DNA from: Candidatus Odinarchaeota archaeon | GTDB lineage: Archaea; Asgardarchaeota; JAGGXT01 | NCBI GenBank assembly: GCA_021162905.1 | Contig: JAGGXT010000106.1 | Location: forward strand, 1-7,163 | Length of the DNA: 7,163 nucleotides | Direction: 5' to 3' | Shown here: one piece after another, positions 1 through 6,182 of the stretch | Layout: the number at the start of each line of letters is the position of its first letter | Numbering within the stretch: the stretch's first letter is position 1 | Translations under genes and position numbers: made by a program | The notes under the pieces: generated by a model | The model's input: the letters and a program-made list of their open reading frames with translations, nothing else | The model's database searches: none | Told to the model about the DNA's origin: nothing

Positions 1-1183
1 ATACATAATAGACTAAGAAAGATAATACTAGCACGACACTCGCAATGAACATTGAAATTTTTACAAATAGGCTCATTGCTACTAAAACGTCTTCAATATT
101 GAACATAAAAACGATTAATGTGGATAGAATATAACCCATCATTATTCCGAAATTTTGAAATGAGTCAAAAAGTGCCATTCCACGGCTTCTAATATTCTCA
201 TCGGTGTAATCTGATATAAGTGCTGCGGATCCTATAAAAATTCCTGGATAGATTGGTAAGGCCCAAGCAACAAGAGCCATAAAGAGATCTTTAGTTGATA
301 TTAAGTAAAAAACGATGAGGTAGCCTGTAATAGTAAATAAAATTGCTCCGAATCTTCCAAACCTTTTCTTCTCTGATAGGTGTCCTAATGCGAGAGCTAC
401 AAAAGCTCCAGTTATTGTCGCAATACTAGATGCAAAAGCGTAAGTCATTGGGTCTCCGCCTAGTCCATTAACAACATAGACAGGGAATATTGAGAAAACT
501 AAATAAGCAGAAATCATCATCATTAAGCCAATTAGGCAGACTACTAAGATTATATGATTTTTTAGTAACTCCAGATAAACTGCCAACTGAGATTTATTGC
601 TTTTGCTCGACGATTTTTCACTTTCATAAAGTGTAAATGCGATTACCCCTGCTGTAGTTACTAATAAACTTGAAAAAAGATAAAGTATAGTGGGCTCAAG
701 ATTTTCAAAGATGAACCCTGAGAGAAGACTGCCAAAGAACCAGCCAAGAGAACCAGCACTCATAACCTTACTAATGGCTTTCCCTTTAGCTTTTTCAATC
801 ACTGTAATGTAGGCGTTAACACTTGGTATTCTCCCTCCTGCAAAAAAATATGATAGTGCAAAGAAGAATAATAAGATGAGAGGATTAGACGAGAACACGA
901 ATGCTATTATAAACATTCCGAACATTATGTTTGTAATCCCTAAAACGGTTTTCCTTTTTAGGTGAACATCCGCTATATATCCCCAAAACATAGAGCCTAA
1001 AATCCAAGCGGTTTGAGACACACTATAAAAAAGAGTCACGAGAAGTAGATCACTGGTCAGAATAAAGATATAAATCCCAATAAAAAGCCAAGAGAGAGCA
1101 AAACCTATATTAAATAATACAAGTACTAGCATGAGTTTTAACAAGTTTAACCCGTATCGCATCCTATCCAGCTCATTCATCAT
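1..1183 (-). CDS. Major facilitator superfamily (MFS) transporter, C-terminus cut by window edge
   Basis: An uninterrupted minus-strand reading frame runs from an ATG at 1183 to the left edge, giving about 394 residues with no stop. It is strongly hydrophobic, with about a dozen predicted membrane segments. A charged central loop at residues 186-200 (ESEKSSSKSNKS) separates two six-helix halves, as in MFS carriers. The N-half helix 2-3 loop (residues 68-78, GYIADVHLKRK) matches the MFS motif A pattern G-x-x-x-D-x-x-x-K/R-x-K/R. The equivalent C-half loop is residues 267-277 (GHLSEKKRFGR). MFS proteins are usually near 400 residues, so only the last few residues are probably missing. A second ATG lies directly after the first, and no clear ribosome-binding site precedes them. 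The gene lies 116 nt downstream of sufS on the same strand, so read-through is possible, but candidate TATA boxes in the gap suggest its own promoter. The substrate cannot be told; a link to sulfur or cysteine would be speculation. Confidence 0.9.
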   Translation of the reverse strand, partial: MMNELDRMRYGLNLLKLMLVLVLFNIGFALSWLFIGIYIFILTSDLLLVTLFYSVSQTAWILGSMFWGYIADVHLKRKTVLGITNIMFGMFIIAFVFSSNPLILLFFFALSYFFAGGRIPSVNAYITVIEKAKGKAISKVMSAGSLGWFFGSLLSGFIFENLEPTILYLFSSLLVTTAGVIAFTLYESEKSSSKSNKSQLAVYLELLKNHIILVVCLIGLMMMISAYLVFSIFPVYVVNGLGGDPMTYAFASSIATITGAFVALALGHLSEKKRFGRFGAILFTITGYLIVFYLISTKDLFMALVAWALPIYPGIFIGSAALISDYTDENIRSRGMALFDSFQNFGIMMGYILSTLIVFMFNIEDVLVAMSLFVKISMFIASVVLVLSFLVYYV

Positions 1184-1204
1184 CTTGCAAAAATAGATGA
1201 AAGC

Positions 1205-1245
1205 TAATTAAAATAAATGTTACTATTACTTTTTGAATATAAAAC
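1205..1245 (-). promoter_or_regulatory. Candidate archaeal TATA boxes for the MFS gene
   Basis: Two AT-rich TATA-like elements lie in the gap between sufS and the transporter on the minus strand. One (TTTATTTTAA, near 1208-1217) is about 26-30 bp before the ATG at 1183 and would give a leaderless or nearly leaderless mRNA, which fits the lack of a visible ribosome-binding site. The other (TTTTATATTC, near 1235-1244) would give a leader of about 30 nt. Which is used, if either, cannot be decided in such AT-rich sequence. Confidence 0.35.
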
Positions 1246-1299
1246 TTGTTAGTGGTGGCTCTACTTTATAATTTGTGTATATGATATATAGGTAAACAA

Positions 1300-2556
1300 C
1301 TAATGAATCTCACTTTCAATGATTTGTTTAAGCGCATCAACAAAATAATCTATTTCTTCTTTTGTATTGTATATGTAAAAGCTGGCTCTTACACTTCCGT
1401 TATCTAATCCCAAGCGTTCATGTAGAGGTTGAGTGCAATGAAATCCACTTCTAACTGCTATCCCAAATTCATCAAGGTACAATGCAACTACATGGGGGTC
1501 CATGTTTTTGATATTAAATGATATGATGCCCCCTCTTTCATCGATGTTTTTAGGCCCATAAACTTCAATATTGCCATTTAGTTCTTCGTCTAGTAATTTT
1601 AATGCGTATCTTGTTAGCTCTTTCTCATATTCATGCACTTTTGACATACCCAATCTTTTAAGGTATTCTACAGCAGCTGATAATCCTATCCCACCTACAA
1701 TATTAGGTGTGCCAGCTTCAAATTTCCATGGAAGCTTATTCCAATCAATTTTACATTTGCCATCTAGTCCGCATCTAACAGAACTAATCATATCTCCTCC
1801 TGTTAGAAATGGATCCAAGCTCTCGAGTAATTCTCTACGCCCGTATAAAACACCAATTCCTGTTGGACCAAGCATCTTATGTCCGCTAAAAGCCAAAAAA
1901 TCGATGCCCAAATCACTGACATTTATAGGTAAGTGTGAAACAGATTGTGCTCCGTCCACCACTACTAAAGCATCATTTTCATGTGCTAACTTAGCTATCT
2001 TTCTAACATCATTTATTGTTCCAAGCATATTTGACATATGCACTATCGCTACAACTTTTGTTTTAGGGCCGATTACCTCCTCCAGCAAATCATAATCTAA
2101 TTTATGTTCATTGGTGATATCTACAATTCGCAATAATGCTTTAGTCCTCTTTGCTGCTTGAAACCATGGTAATAAATTGCTGTGATGCTCCATTATTGAA
2201 ACGACAATTTCATCGCCAGGCTTTAAATACTTTAATTCAAATGAGTAAGCAACCAAATTTAATGCTTCAGTAGTATTTCTTACGAATATTACCTCTTCCC
2301 TATTTTTCGCACCAATAAAGTCAGCTACCAAATCGTGAGCATACTCATACTTCTCAGATGCTTCTTGACTTAACTTATGAAGTCCCCTGTGAATATTTGC
2401 GTTGAAAGTTTCATAGAAATTCTTAATAGCATTAATTACCTGCACTGGTTTTTGAGAGGTTGCAGCATTATCAAAATAGACTAATCTTTTTCCTTCTATT
2501 AACCTATTAAGGATAGGAAAATCTTGCCTAATTTCTTCAACATTTAAAATACTCAT
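1300..2556 (-). CDS. sufS: SufS-type (group II) cysteine desulfurase
   Basis: This PLP-dependent class V aminotransferase-fold enzyme converts L-cysteine to L-alanine and leaves a persulfide on its active-site Cys for Fe-S cluster assembly or other thiolation. At 418 residues it has normal SufS length. Visible motifs are YFDNAATSQKP (27-37), EHHSNLLPW with PLP-stacking His124, DGAQS with Asp201 and Gln204, the Schiff-base lysine in SGHKMLGPTG (Lys227), the KFEAGTPN motif (278-285), the group II active-site loop RSGFHCTQP with Cys374, and the substrate-carboxylate Arg390 in VRASFYIYNT. All expected catalytic residues are present. Oddity: between GGDMISSV and W272 lies a segment, residues 261-271, with Cys262 and Cys268 (CGLDGKC). 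It is several residues longer than in the SufS proteins I recall. The ATG at 2556 is preceded, 5 nt away, by GGGGAAG. It is the last gene of the iscU cluster, 41 nt after the IscS-like gene. No SufE, SufU or SufBC gene is in the window. Confidence 0.96.
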   Translation of the reverse strand: MSILNVEEIRQDFPILNRLIEGKRLVYFDNAATSQKPVQVINAIKNFYETFNANIHRGLHKLSQEASEKYEYAHDLVADFIGAKNREEVIFVRNTTEALNLVAYSFELKYLKPGDEIVVSIMEHHSNLLPWFQAAKRTKALLRIVDITNEHKLDYDLLEEVIGPKTKVVAIVHMSNMLGTINDVRKIAKLAHENDALVVVDGAQSVSHLPINVSDLGIDFLAFSGHKMLGPTGIGVLYGRRELLESLDPFLTGGDMISSVRCGLDGKCKIDWNKLPWKFEAGTPNIVGGIGLSAAVEYLKRLGMSKVHEYEKELTRYALKLLDEELNGNIEVYGPKNIDERGGIISFNIKNMDPHVVALYLDEFGIAVRSGFHCTQPLHERLGLDNGSVRASFYIYNTKEEIDYFVDALKQIIESEIH

Positions 2557-2572
2557 AATAACTTCCCCGACT

Positions 2573-2588
2573 AAAAATTATATAATAC
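2573..2588 (-). promoter_or_regulatory. Possible internal TATA box before sufS
   Basis: The 41-nt gap between the IscS-like gene and sufS contains the self-complementary ATTATATAAT (2577-2586), centred about 25 bp before the sufS ATG. This is archaeal TATA-box spacing, which would allow sufS to be transcribed apart from the upstream genes. However, a good ribosome-binding site (GGGGAAG, minus strand of 2562-2568) lies between the box and the ATG, and a start site this close would remove it. The element may be a chance AT-rich stretch. Confidence 0.25.
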
Positions 2589-2597
2589 ATCAAATCA

Positions 2598-3851
2598 TTA
2601 AGGAGAAATCTCATTATTTTCACCTTTAGACTTCTTTTCAGGTTTCCAGCTACTTATATGTCTTAACCTTTCTATTGCTGGTGGTATATTCTCTAAAGTA
2701 TAATCTATATCCTCTTTCGTGTGGTATCTTGATAGTTTAAATAATATGCTTCCATGAGCCTCCTCATGCTTTCTACCTATAGCTAATAATACATGACTTG
2801 GTTCAAGAATTCTACTAGTACATGCACTTCCGCTTGAAACATAAATCCCTCTTAAACTTAATTCAACAGTTATTGCTTCTCCCTCTACAAACAAGAAGCT
2901 CAAATTAACGTTATCCGGCGCACGTTTATCACCTTCAGGACCGTTCACTAAAACATGTGGGACCCGCTCAATTATTCCACTCATTAGACGATCTCTTAGA
3001 TCTCTCACTTTTCTTATGTGGCCATCAAAATCATCAAAGGCCAATTCTACAGCTTTTTTGAAACCCACAATTAGTGGAACATTTTCCACCCCAGGCCAAT
3101 ACTTCTCCACACTTAATTGTCCTCTCAATACCGGTTCTATTTTTGTCCCCTCTTTCAAATACAATAAGCCTACTCCTCTGGGTCCATGTATTTTATGACT
3201 ACTTATTGTTAGCATGTCAATACCCATTTCTTCAACATTAATCTTTACCTTGCCATATGCGTCAGCAGCATCGGTATGAAAAATCGCATTAGGATTTACA
3301 TCCTTTACAACTTTTACCAGTTCTTTTATATTTTGTATAGTTCCAATTTCATGATTAACCATCTGAATACTAACAAGACTTACATCCTTATCTATATAAG
3401 CTTGAAGAATTTCTGGATCTACAAATCCTTTCTCGTCTACTGGTAGCTGCAGTATCTTAAACCCGAATAGTTTTTCAGCTTCTTCCGCGGGGAAAATTAC
3501 GCTAAGGTGCTCAATACTAGAGATAACAATTTTGCTTGGATTCTTTCTATTGGCCAGTGCGAAGCCAAATATGGCTAAATTATTAGCCTCGGTTCCGCTA
3601 TGAGTGAAAATTATTTCTTCTATGTTCTTCGCTCCGATGGTCTTTCTCACCAAATCCTTTGTTTCATATATAACTTCATATGCTTCCCATCCAATTTTAT
3701 GTGTTATTGATGGATGGCCGTACCCAACCTTGTTAAAATACGGAATCATTGCTTTAACAACCTCATCAGGAACATAACCCGAGTTCTCTAAGTCAAAGTA
3801 AACCTCCTTCGGGGGTGTGCCGTGGGCAGCAATAAGGTCTCTAACTGACAT
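2598..3851 (-). CDS. iscS: IscS/NifS-type (group I) cysteine desulfurase homologue with altered active site
   Basis: This 417-residue class V aminotransferase-fold protein belongs to the IscS/NifS group, shown by the active-site loop SSGSACTS with catalytic Cys344 and by C-terminal similarity through IERLRHIS. Retained features are PLP-stacking His115 (SSIEHLSV), Asn166 (MVNHEIG), PLP-nitrogen Asp194 (FHTDAA) and Schiff-base Lys220 (SSHKIHGP). Several normally conserved positions differ. The Gln that contacts the PLP hydroxyl is Asp197. The Arg that grips the cysteine carboxylate (SIRFSLGR in E. coli IscS) is Leu370 (SILFKLSR). The RSGT phosphate/dimer motif reads WPGV (252-255). The N-terminal YLDNxATT reads YFDLENSG. 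As I recall, Archaeoglobus IscS shares the Arg-to-Leu change and also lacks the Gln. There are about 15 extra residues at each end relative to short IscS proteins. The ATG at 3851 follows GAGGTG by 5 nt. Sitting between the TusA-like and sufS genes and near iscU, it is likely an IscU partner; whether it is an efficient desulfurase is uncertain. Confidence 0.9.
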   Translation of the reverse strand: MSVRDLIAAHGTPPKEVYFDLENSGYVPDEVVKAMIPYFNKVGYGHPSITHKIGWEAYEVIYETKDLVRKTIGAKNIEEIIFTHSGTEANNLAIFGFALANRKNPSKIVISSIEHLSVIFPAEEAEKLFGFKILQLPVDEKGFVDPEILQAYIDKDVSLVSIQMVNHEIGTIQNIKELVKVVKDVNPNAIFHTDAADAYGKVKINVEEMGIDMLTISSHKIHGPRGVGLLYLKEGTKIEPVLRGQLSVEKYWPGVENVPLIVGFKKAVELAFDDFDGHIRKVRDLRDRLMSGIIERVPHVLVNGPEGDKRAPDNVNLSFLFVEGEAITVELSLRGIYVSSGSACTSRILEPSHVLLAIGRKHEEAHGSILFKLSRYHTKEDIDYTLENIPPAIERLRHISSWKPEKKSKGENNEISP

Positions 3852-3873
3852 ACTTACACCTCTTTTCCTCTCT

Positions 3874-4122
3874 TTATTGTGTCTTTTTCTCAGCTATTAT
3901 AACATATATATCATTGTTTTTGAGCTTTGTATCCACTACCTTAAATCCGTGTTTTTTCAAAATAAGCTCTAGAGCCTTCATTGGCACTTCAGTTGTATCT
4001 ATAACCAATTCAATCCTATCAGCTTCCCTTTTTGCTTCCGATAGGAAGTTATTTAACCTTATTATCGGGTGGCCGGTACATCCAGGTCTTTTATCAGTCA
4101 GATCAAAAAATCGAACGCTCAT
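3874..4122 (-). CDS. TusA/SirA-like small sulfur-carrier protein
   Basis: This 82-residue protein has the size and beta-alpha-beta-alpha-beta-beta pattern of the TusA/SirA family: an N-terminal strand (VRFFDL), a helix after a Cys (residues 19-32), a strand (IELVIDT), a second helix (VPMKALELILKKHGF) and terminal strands (KVVDTKL, DIYVIIAE). TusA proteins accept persulfide sulfur from a cysteine desulfurase on a Cys at the start of helix 1. Here the only cysteine, Cys15, is at that point, but the usual CPxP motif reads CTGHP, one residue longer and without the first Pro. The approach also has two extra residues (DLTDKRPGC in place of the DLRGLxC I recall). The start codon overlaps the iscU stop as ATGA, so translation is probably coupled, and the IscS-like gene starts 22 nt after its stop. 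By context it may pass sulfur between the desulfurases and IscU. The fold assignment is from pattern only. Confidence 0.72.
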   Translation of the reverse strand: MSVRFFDLTDKRPGCTGHPIIRLNNFLSEAKREADRIELVIDTTEVPMKALELILKKHGFKVVDTKLKNNDIYVIIAEKKTQ

Positions 4123-4637
4123 TTTTTCTCATCCGCTTGATTTCCTCTAATACCATAAAACTTTTCAATCATCTTCTCTTCTTCCCAGACTTGTTTCTCA
4201 TCAAGTGTAAGTTCATCAGGTAGCCAATCGGGTTTTTCTTTAACCTTGCCATAGTAGGCTCTGATAGCTCTCTTTAACGCACCGACTGCCAATATACTGC
4301 AGTGATATTTTATTGCTGGCAATCCACCTAGAGCATCCGATACTTCTTTCCACTTAATATTCCAAGCCTCTCGTAAAGATTTCCCCTTTATTATTTCTGT
4401 AAGGATGCTGGCAGCTGCTATGTTTGCCGCACATCCATAACTTTCAAACGTGGCCTTAACTATAATATCTTCATTATTAACGCGTTCAACCTTCAAATAT
4501 ATTGTTATTAGATCACCACATGCCGGGCTTCCAGCCCGAGCAGTTATAGATGCATCTTCCATAGCACCAAGATTCTTTGGATTTCTAAATAATTCTAAAA
4601 TTTTTGGGCTGTAGGGTAGAGGAATTCTGCTACTCAT
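4119..4637 (-). CDS. iscU: IscU-type Fe-S cluster scaffold protein
   Basis: IscU receives sulfur from a cysteine desulfurase and iron from a donor to build a [2Fe-2S] cluster, which is then passed to apo-proteins. Numbered from the ATG at 4637 (172 residues), the three ligand cysteines are Cys40 in GSPACGD, Cys69 in SYGCAANIA and Cys113 in IKYHCSI. The conserved Asp42 and the His before the third Cys are also kept. LPAIK (106-110) corresponds to the LPPVK motif that binds HscA in bacteria, although no hscA or hscB is in the window. After the usual end of the fold there is a charged tail of about 40 residues (from about 131) with several Glu, Lys and Trp residues. A GTG at 4646 is also in frame, but the ATG at 4637 has GTGAT 4 nt before it and the GTG forms part of that site, so the ATG is preferred. 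This is the first gene of the cluster and overlaps the TusA-like gene by 4 nt. Confidence 0.94.
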   Translation of the reverse strand: MSSRIPLPYSPKILELFRNPKNLGAMEDASITARAGSPACGDLITIYLKVERVNNEDIIVKATFESYGCAANIAAASILTEIIKGKSLREAWNIKWKEVSDALGGLPAIKYHCSILAVGALKRAIRAYYGKVKEKPDWLPDELTLDEKQVWEEEKMIEKFYGIRGNQADEKK

Positions 4638-4670
4638 GATAATCACACACAGTTATAACACCGTTATTTG

Positions 4671-4703
4671 ATTATATTAATTTTTGGTCAATTAAATATA
4701 AAT
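4671..4703 (-). promoter_or_regulatory. Candidate promoter of the iscU cluster
   Basis: On the minus strand the element TTAATATAAT (4671-4680) is centred about 38 bp before the iscU ATG. A start about 26 bp downstream (near 4650) would give a short leader that still carries the GTGAT ribosome-binding site at 4642-4646. A second TATA-like stretch, ATTTATATTT (4694-4703), lies further upstream. No other promoter-like element of similar quality is seen before the TusA-like or IscS-like genes, so the cluster is probably transcribed mainly from here. Confidence 0.45.
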
Positions 4704-4840
4704 GAAATTTTTTAGAATTTGCTCTATTTTCAATTTACTCTCTTACTCTCCTCTATTAAATGTATTCCTTGCTCTATCAATAAAATTAATTGAATTGCTA
4801 CACTCATCTGAAAACTCATCAATGGTATCTCAACAGAAAG

Positions 4841-4859
4841 AAAATTCTTACAGAATTTT
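4841..4859. repeat. Perfect 8-bp inverted repeat, possible operator
   Basis: AAAATTCT and AGAATTTT form a perfect inverted repeat separated by the three bases TAC. It lies in the 288-bp divergent intergenic region, about 20 bp upstream of a BRE/TATA-like element that faces the plus-strand small gene, a usual place for a dimeric regulator to bind. As RNA it would form a hairpin with a 3-nt loop, but no T-run follows it. It could also be a chance palindrome in AT-rich DNA. Confidence 0.4.
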
Positions 4860-4871
4860 GTCATCAATCCT

Positions 4872-4920
4872 GAAAAAAGATTTAAAAGCGCAAAAAACGA
4901 AATATATTATTATAGGGGGA
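4872..4920 (+). promoter_or_regulatory. BRE/TATA-like promoter and ribosome-binding site of the small membrane-protein gene
   Basis: A purine-rich stretch (GAAAAAAGA, 4872-4880) directly followed by TTTAAAAG (4881-4888) matches an archaeal BRE plus TATA box. A start about 26 bp on, near 4910, would leave a leader of about 15 nt containing GGGGGA (4915-4920), 5 nt before the ATG at 4926. The well-formed signals suggest that the gene behind them was, or still is, expressed even though its reading frame is now broken. Confidence 0.5.
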
Positions 4921-4925
4921 CCGTT

Positions 4926-5224
4926 ATGAGTGAAGCATCAAATGAGAAAGAAACTTCTATAAGTAATGTATCTTCGTTTGGAGGCGTATTCCTTCTGTCC
5001 TTTTTGGTTGTACTTACTGGTAGTAGCTTAAAAATTCTAGCAATTATATACGCGTCATAGGTACATATTTTCTCACGAAAGAAAAAAAGAACTTATAGAA
5101 AATCCTGCTCTTTGGAGGCATTGTTGCACTCCTCATTCCACCAATAGAGCCTATATCATATTTATTAATAAACGCTTTAGGCGCAGTAGCTGTCACATTT
5201 CTCATAAGGAAAGTTTCATTATGA
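4926..5224 (+). pseudogene. Small hydrophobic membrane protein, broken by a frameshift and a stop
   Basis: The ATG at 4926 opens a 44-residue frame with a polar start (MSEASNEKETS) and a hydrophobic segment (residues 18-43, ending ILAIIYAS), which stops at TAG 5058-5060. Shifted to the next-but-one frame, the sequence continues as VIGTYFLTKEKKNL from 5054, hits a second TAG at 5096-5098, then runs KILLFGGIVALL, a proline-bearing loop (IPPIEP) and another hydrophobic segment ending LIRKVSL at the TGA 5222-5224. The downstream piece has no ATG, GTG or TTG with which to start by itself. A single extra G near 5054 and a sense codon at 5096 would restore one protein of about 98 residues with about three membrane segments and a lysine-rich loop. 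I do not recognise the family. It may be a decayed gene or carry assembly errors. The first 44-residue piece could also be made as a one-helix protein. Confidence 0.5.
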
Positions 5225-5303
5225 AAATGATATATATCTATGAACCTTAAAGATGTTTTACAATTTCAAATTCTAACTCTTATCATATTTATCCTTAATT
5301 CCT

Positions 5304-5315
5304 AGTTTTATTAAG
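5304..5315 (+). promoter_or_regulatory. Candidate TATA box of the short-chain dehydrogenase gene
   Basis: AGTTTTATTAAG lies about 50 bp before the ATG at 5360. A start about 26 bp downstream, near 5336, would give a leader of about 24 nt that includes the GGTGATC ribosome-binding site (5350-5356). The 135 bp between the broken small gene and this gene otherwise shows nothing recognisable. Confidence 0.35.
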
Positions 5316-5359
5316 CAAAAGTTATTACATGAGGGGTCCTAAATTTAGTGGTGATCCTC

Positions 5360-6103
5360 ATGGAGATAAAAAATAAAGTAGCTCTCATTACTGGTTCCAG
5401 TAGAGGAATAGGAAAGGCCATAGCCTTGCGTCTGGCGAAAGAAAGAGCAAATATTGCAATTAACTATTTTAAAAATAAAGAATTAGCTGAAGCCGTTGCT
5501 AAAGAAGCTGAGAAATTCGGAGTGAAAGCAAAAACATATCAAGCGGACGTCTCTAACTATTCCGAGGTGGAGAAAATGATTCAAAGAATAGTTGATGATT
5601 TCGGCACTATACATATTCTCATAAATAATGCGGGTATAATTCCAAAGCACTTCTCTGCATTCGATATTCCCCTCGAAGAATGGGAAAAAATACTAACCGT
5701 AAATCTCACCGGAGCGTTTTATTGCACAAAAGCTGTTCTCCCAATAATGATAAAAAACGGGGAAGGAAAAATAATTAACCTGTCTTCCGTTGCTGGGAAG
5801 ATGGGTGGTACGGTAGGTCCACACTATGCAGCATCCAAAGCAGGAATAATAGGAATGACCTTCTCGCTCGCTCAAGAACTACTAAAGTATAATATAACAG
5901 TCAATGCAATAGCCCCTGGACCAATAGAAACAGAAATGATAATAGGACTTCCAGAAGAAAGGAAAAGGAAAATACTGAGCAGAGTACCCATGGGACGGTT
6001 TGGAAAACCGGAAGAAATTGCAGAAGCGGTGATATTTCTAATAAAGTGTGATTACGTGACTGGAGAAGTCATAGACATAAATGGTGGATACTATATGGAC
6101 TGA
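5360..6103 (+). CDS. Short-chain dehydrogenase/reductase (SDR), FabG-like
   Basis: This cytosolic classical SDR of 247 residues has an NAD(P)-binding Rossmann fold. Visible motifs are the dinucleotide-binding TGSSRGIG (11-18), ADV (62-64), NNAG (89-92), catalytic Asn115 in VNLTG, catalytic Ser143 in NLSSVAG, the YxxxK pair Tyr156 and Lys160 in HYAASKAG, and NAIAPGPIET (182-191). It ends with the VTGEVIDINGG motif typical of FabG-like enzymes. The whole catalytic tetrad is intact. Arg15 in the glycine motif is compatible with NADP(H) preference, which is only suggestive. An in-frame GTG at 5348 would add four residues, but GGTGATC (5350-5356), an excellent archaeal ribosome-binding site, points to the ATG at 5360. 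The substrate cannot be read from the sequence; such proteins include 3-oxoacyl reductases, sugar and polyol dehydrogenases and others, and archaea do not generally use FabG for membrane lipids. It stands alone, with no partner gene close by. Confidence 0.95.
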   Translation: MEIKNKVALITGSSRGIGKAIALRLAKERANIAINYFKNKELAEAVAKEAEKFGVKAKTYQADVSNYSEVEKMIQRIVDDFGTIHILINNAGIIPKHFSAFDIPLEEWEKILTVNLTGAFYCTKAVLPIMIKNGEGKIINLSSVAGKMGGTVGPHYAASKAGIIGMTFSLAQELLKYNITVNAIAPGPIETEMIIGLPEERKRKILSRVPMGRFGKPEEIAEAVIFLIKCDYVTGEVIDINGGYYMD

Positions 6104-6151
6104 TTCCGCAAATTTTAATATTTATGCTCATTCCTCTAATCCTTTTAATGC

Positions 6152-6182
6152 ATGCTTGGAAAATTAGCTATATGGCAAGCAT
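6152..6182. repeat. Inverted repeat downstream of the SDR gene
   Basis: ATGCTTG (6152-6158) and CAAGCAT (6176-6182) form a perfect 7-bp inverted repeat with a 17-nt spacer, about 50 bp after the SDR stop codon. It might fold in the 3' untranslated region of the SDR transcript. No T-run follows directly, so it is not a standard intrinsic terminator. Nothing else that I can support lies in the 279 bp between the SDR gene and the toxin-antitoxin pair, apart from the promoter elements listed separately. Confidence 0.25.

Noticed and set aside
1571..2095. Plus-strand frame of 174 codons opposite sufS
   Set aside because: It is antisense to a clearly conserved enzyme gene with intact motifs. Its Ser/Pro-rich translation is a typical shadow.
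4702..4929. Plus-strand open frame of 75 codons before the small membrane-protein gene
   Set aside because: It overlaps the palindrome, the BRE/TATA element and the ribosome-binding site of the next gene, has no ribosome-binding site of its own, and its composition (Leu, Ile, Ser, Lys) is that of translated AT-rich intergenic DNA.
5031..5060. Programmed -1 frameshifting at the A-run 5030-5034 joining the two halves of the small membrane protein
   Set aside because: The A-run is not arranged as a slippery heptamer in the reading frame. The hydrophobic pattern suggests that the break is nearer 5054, and a second stop at 5096 would still end translation.
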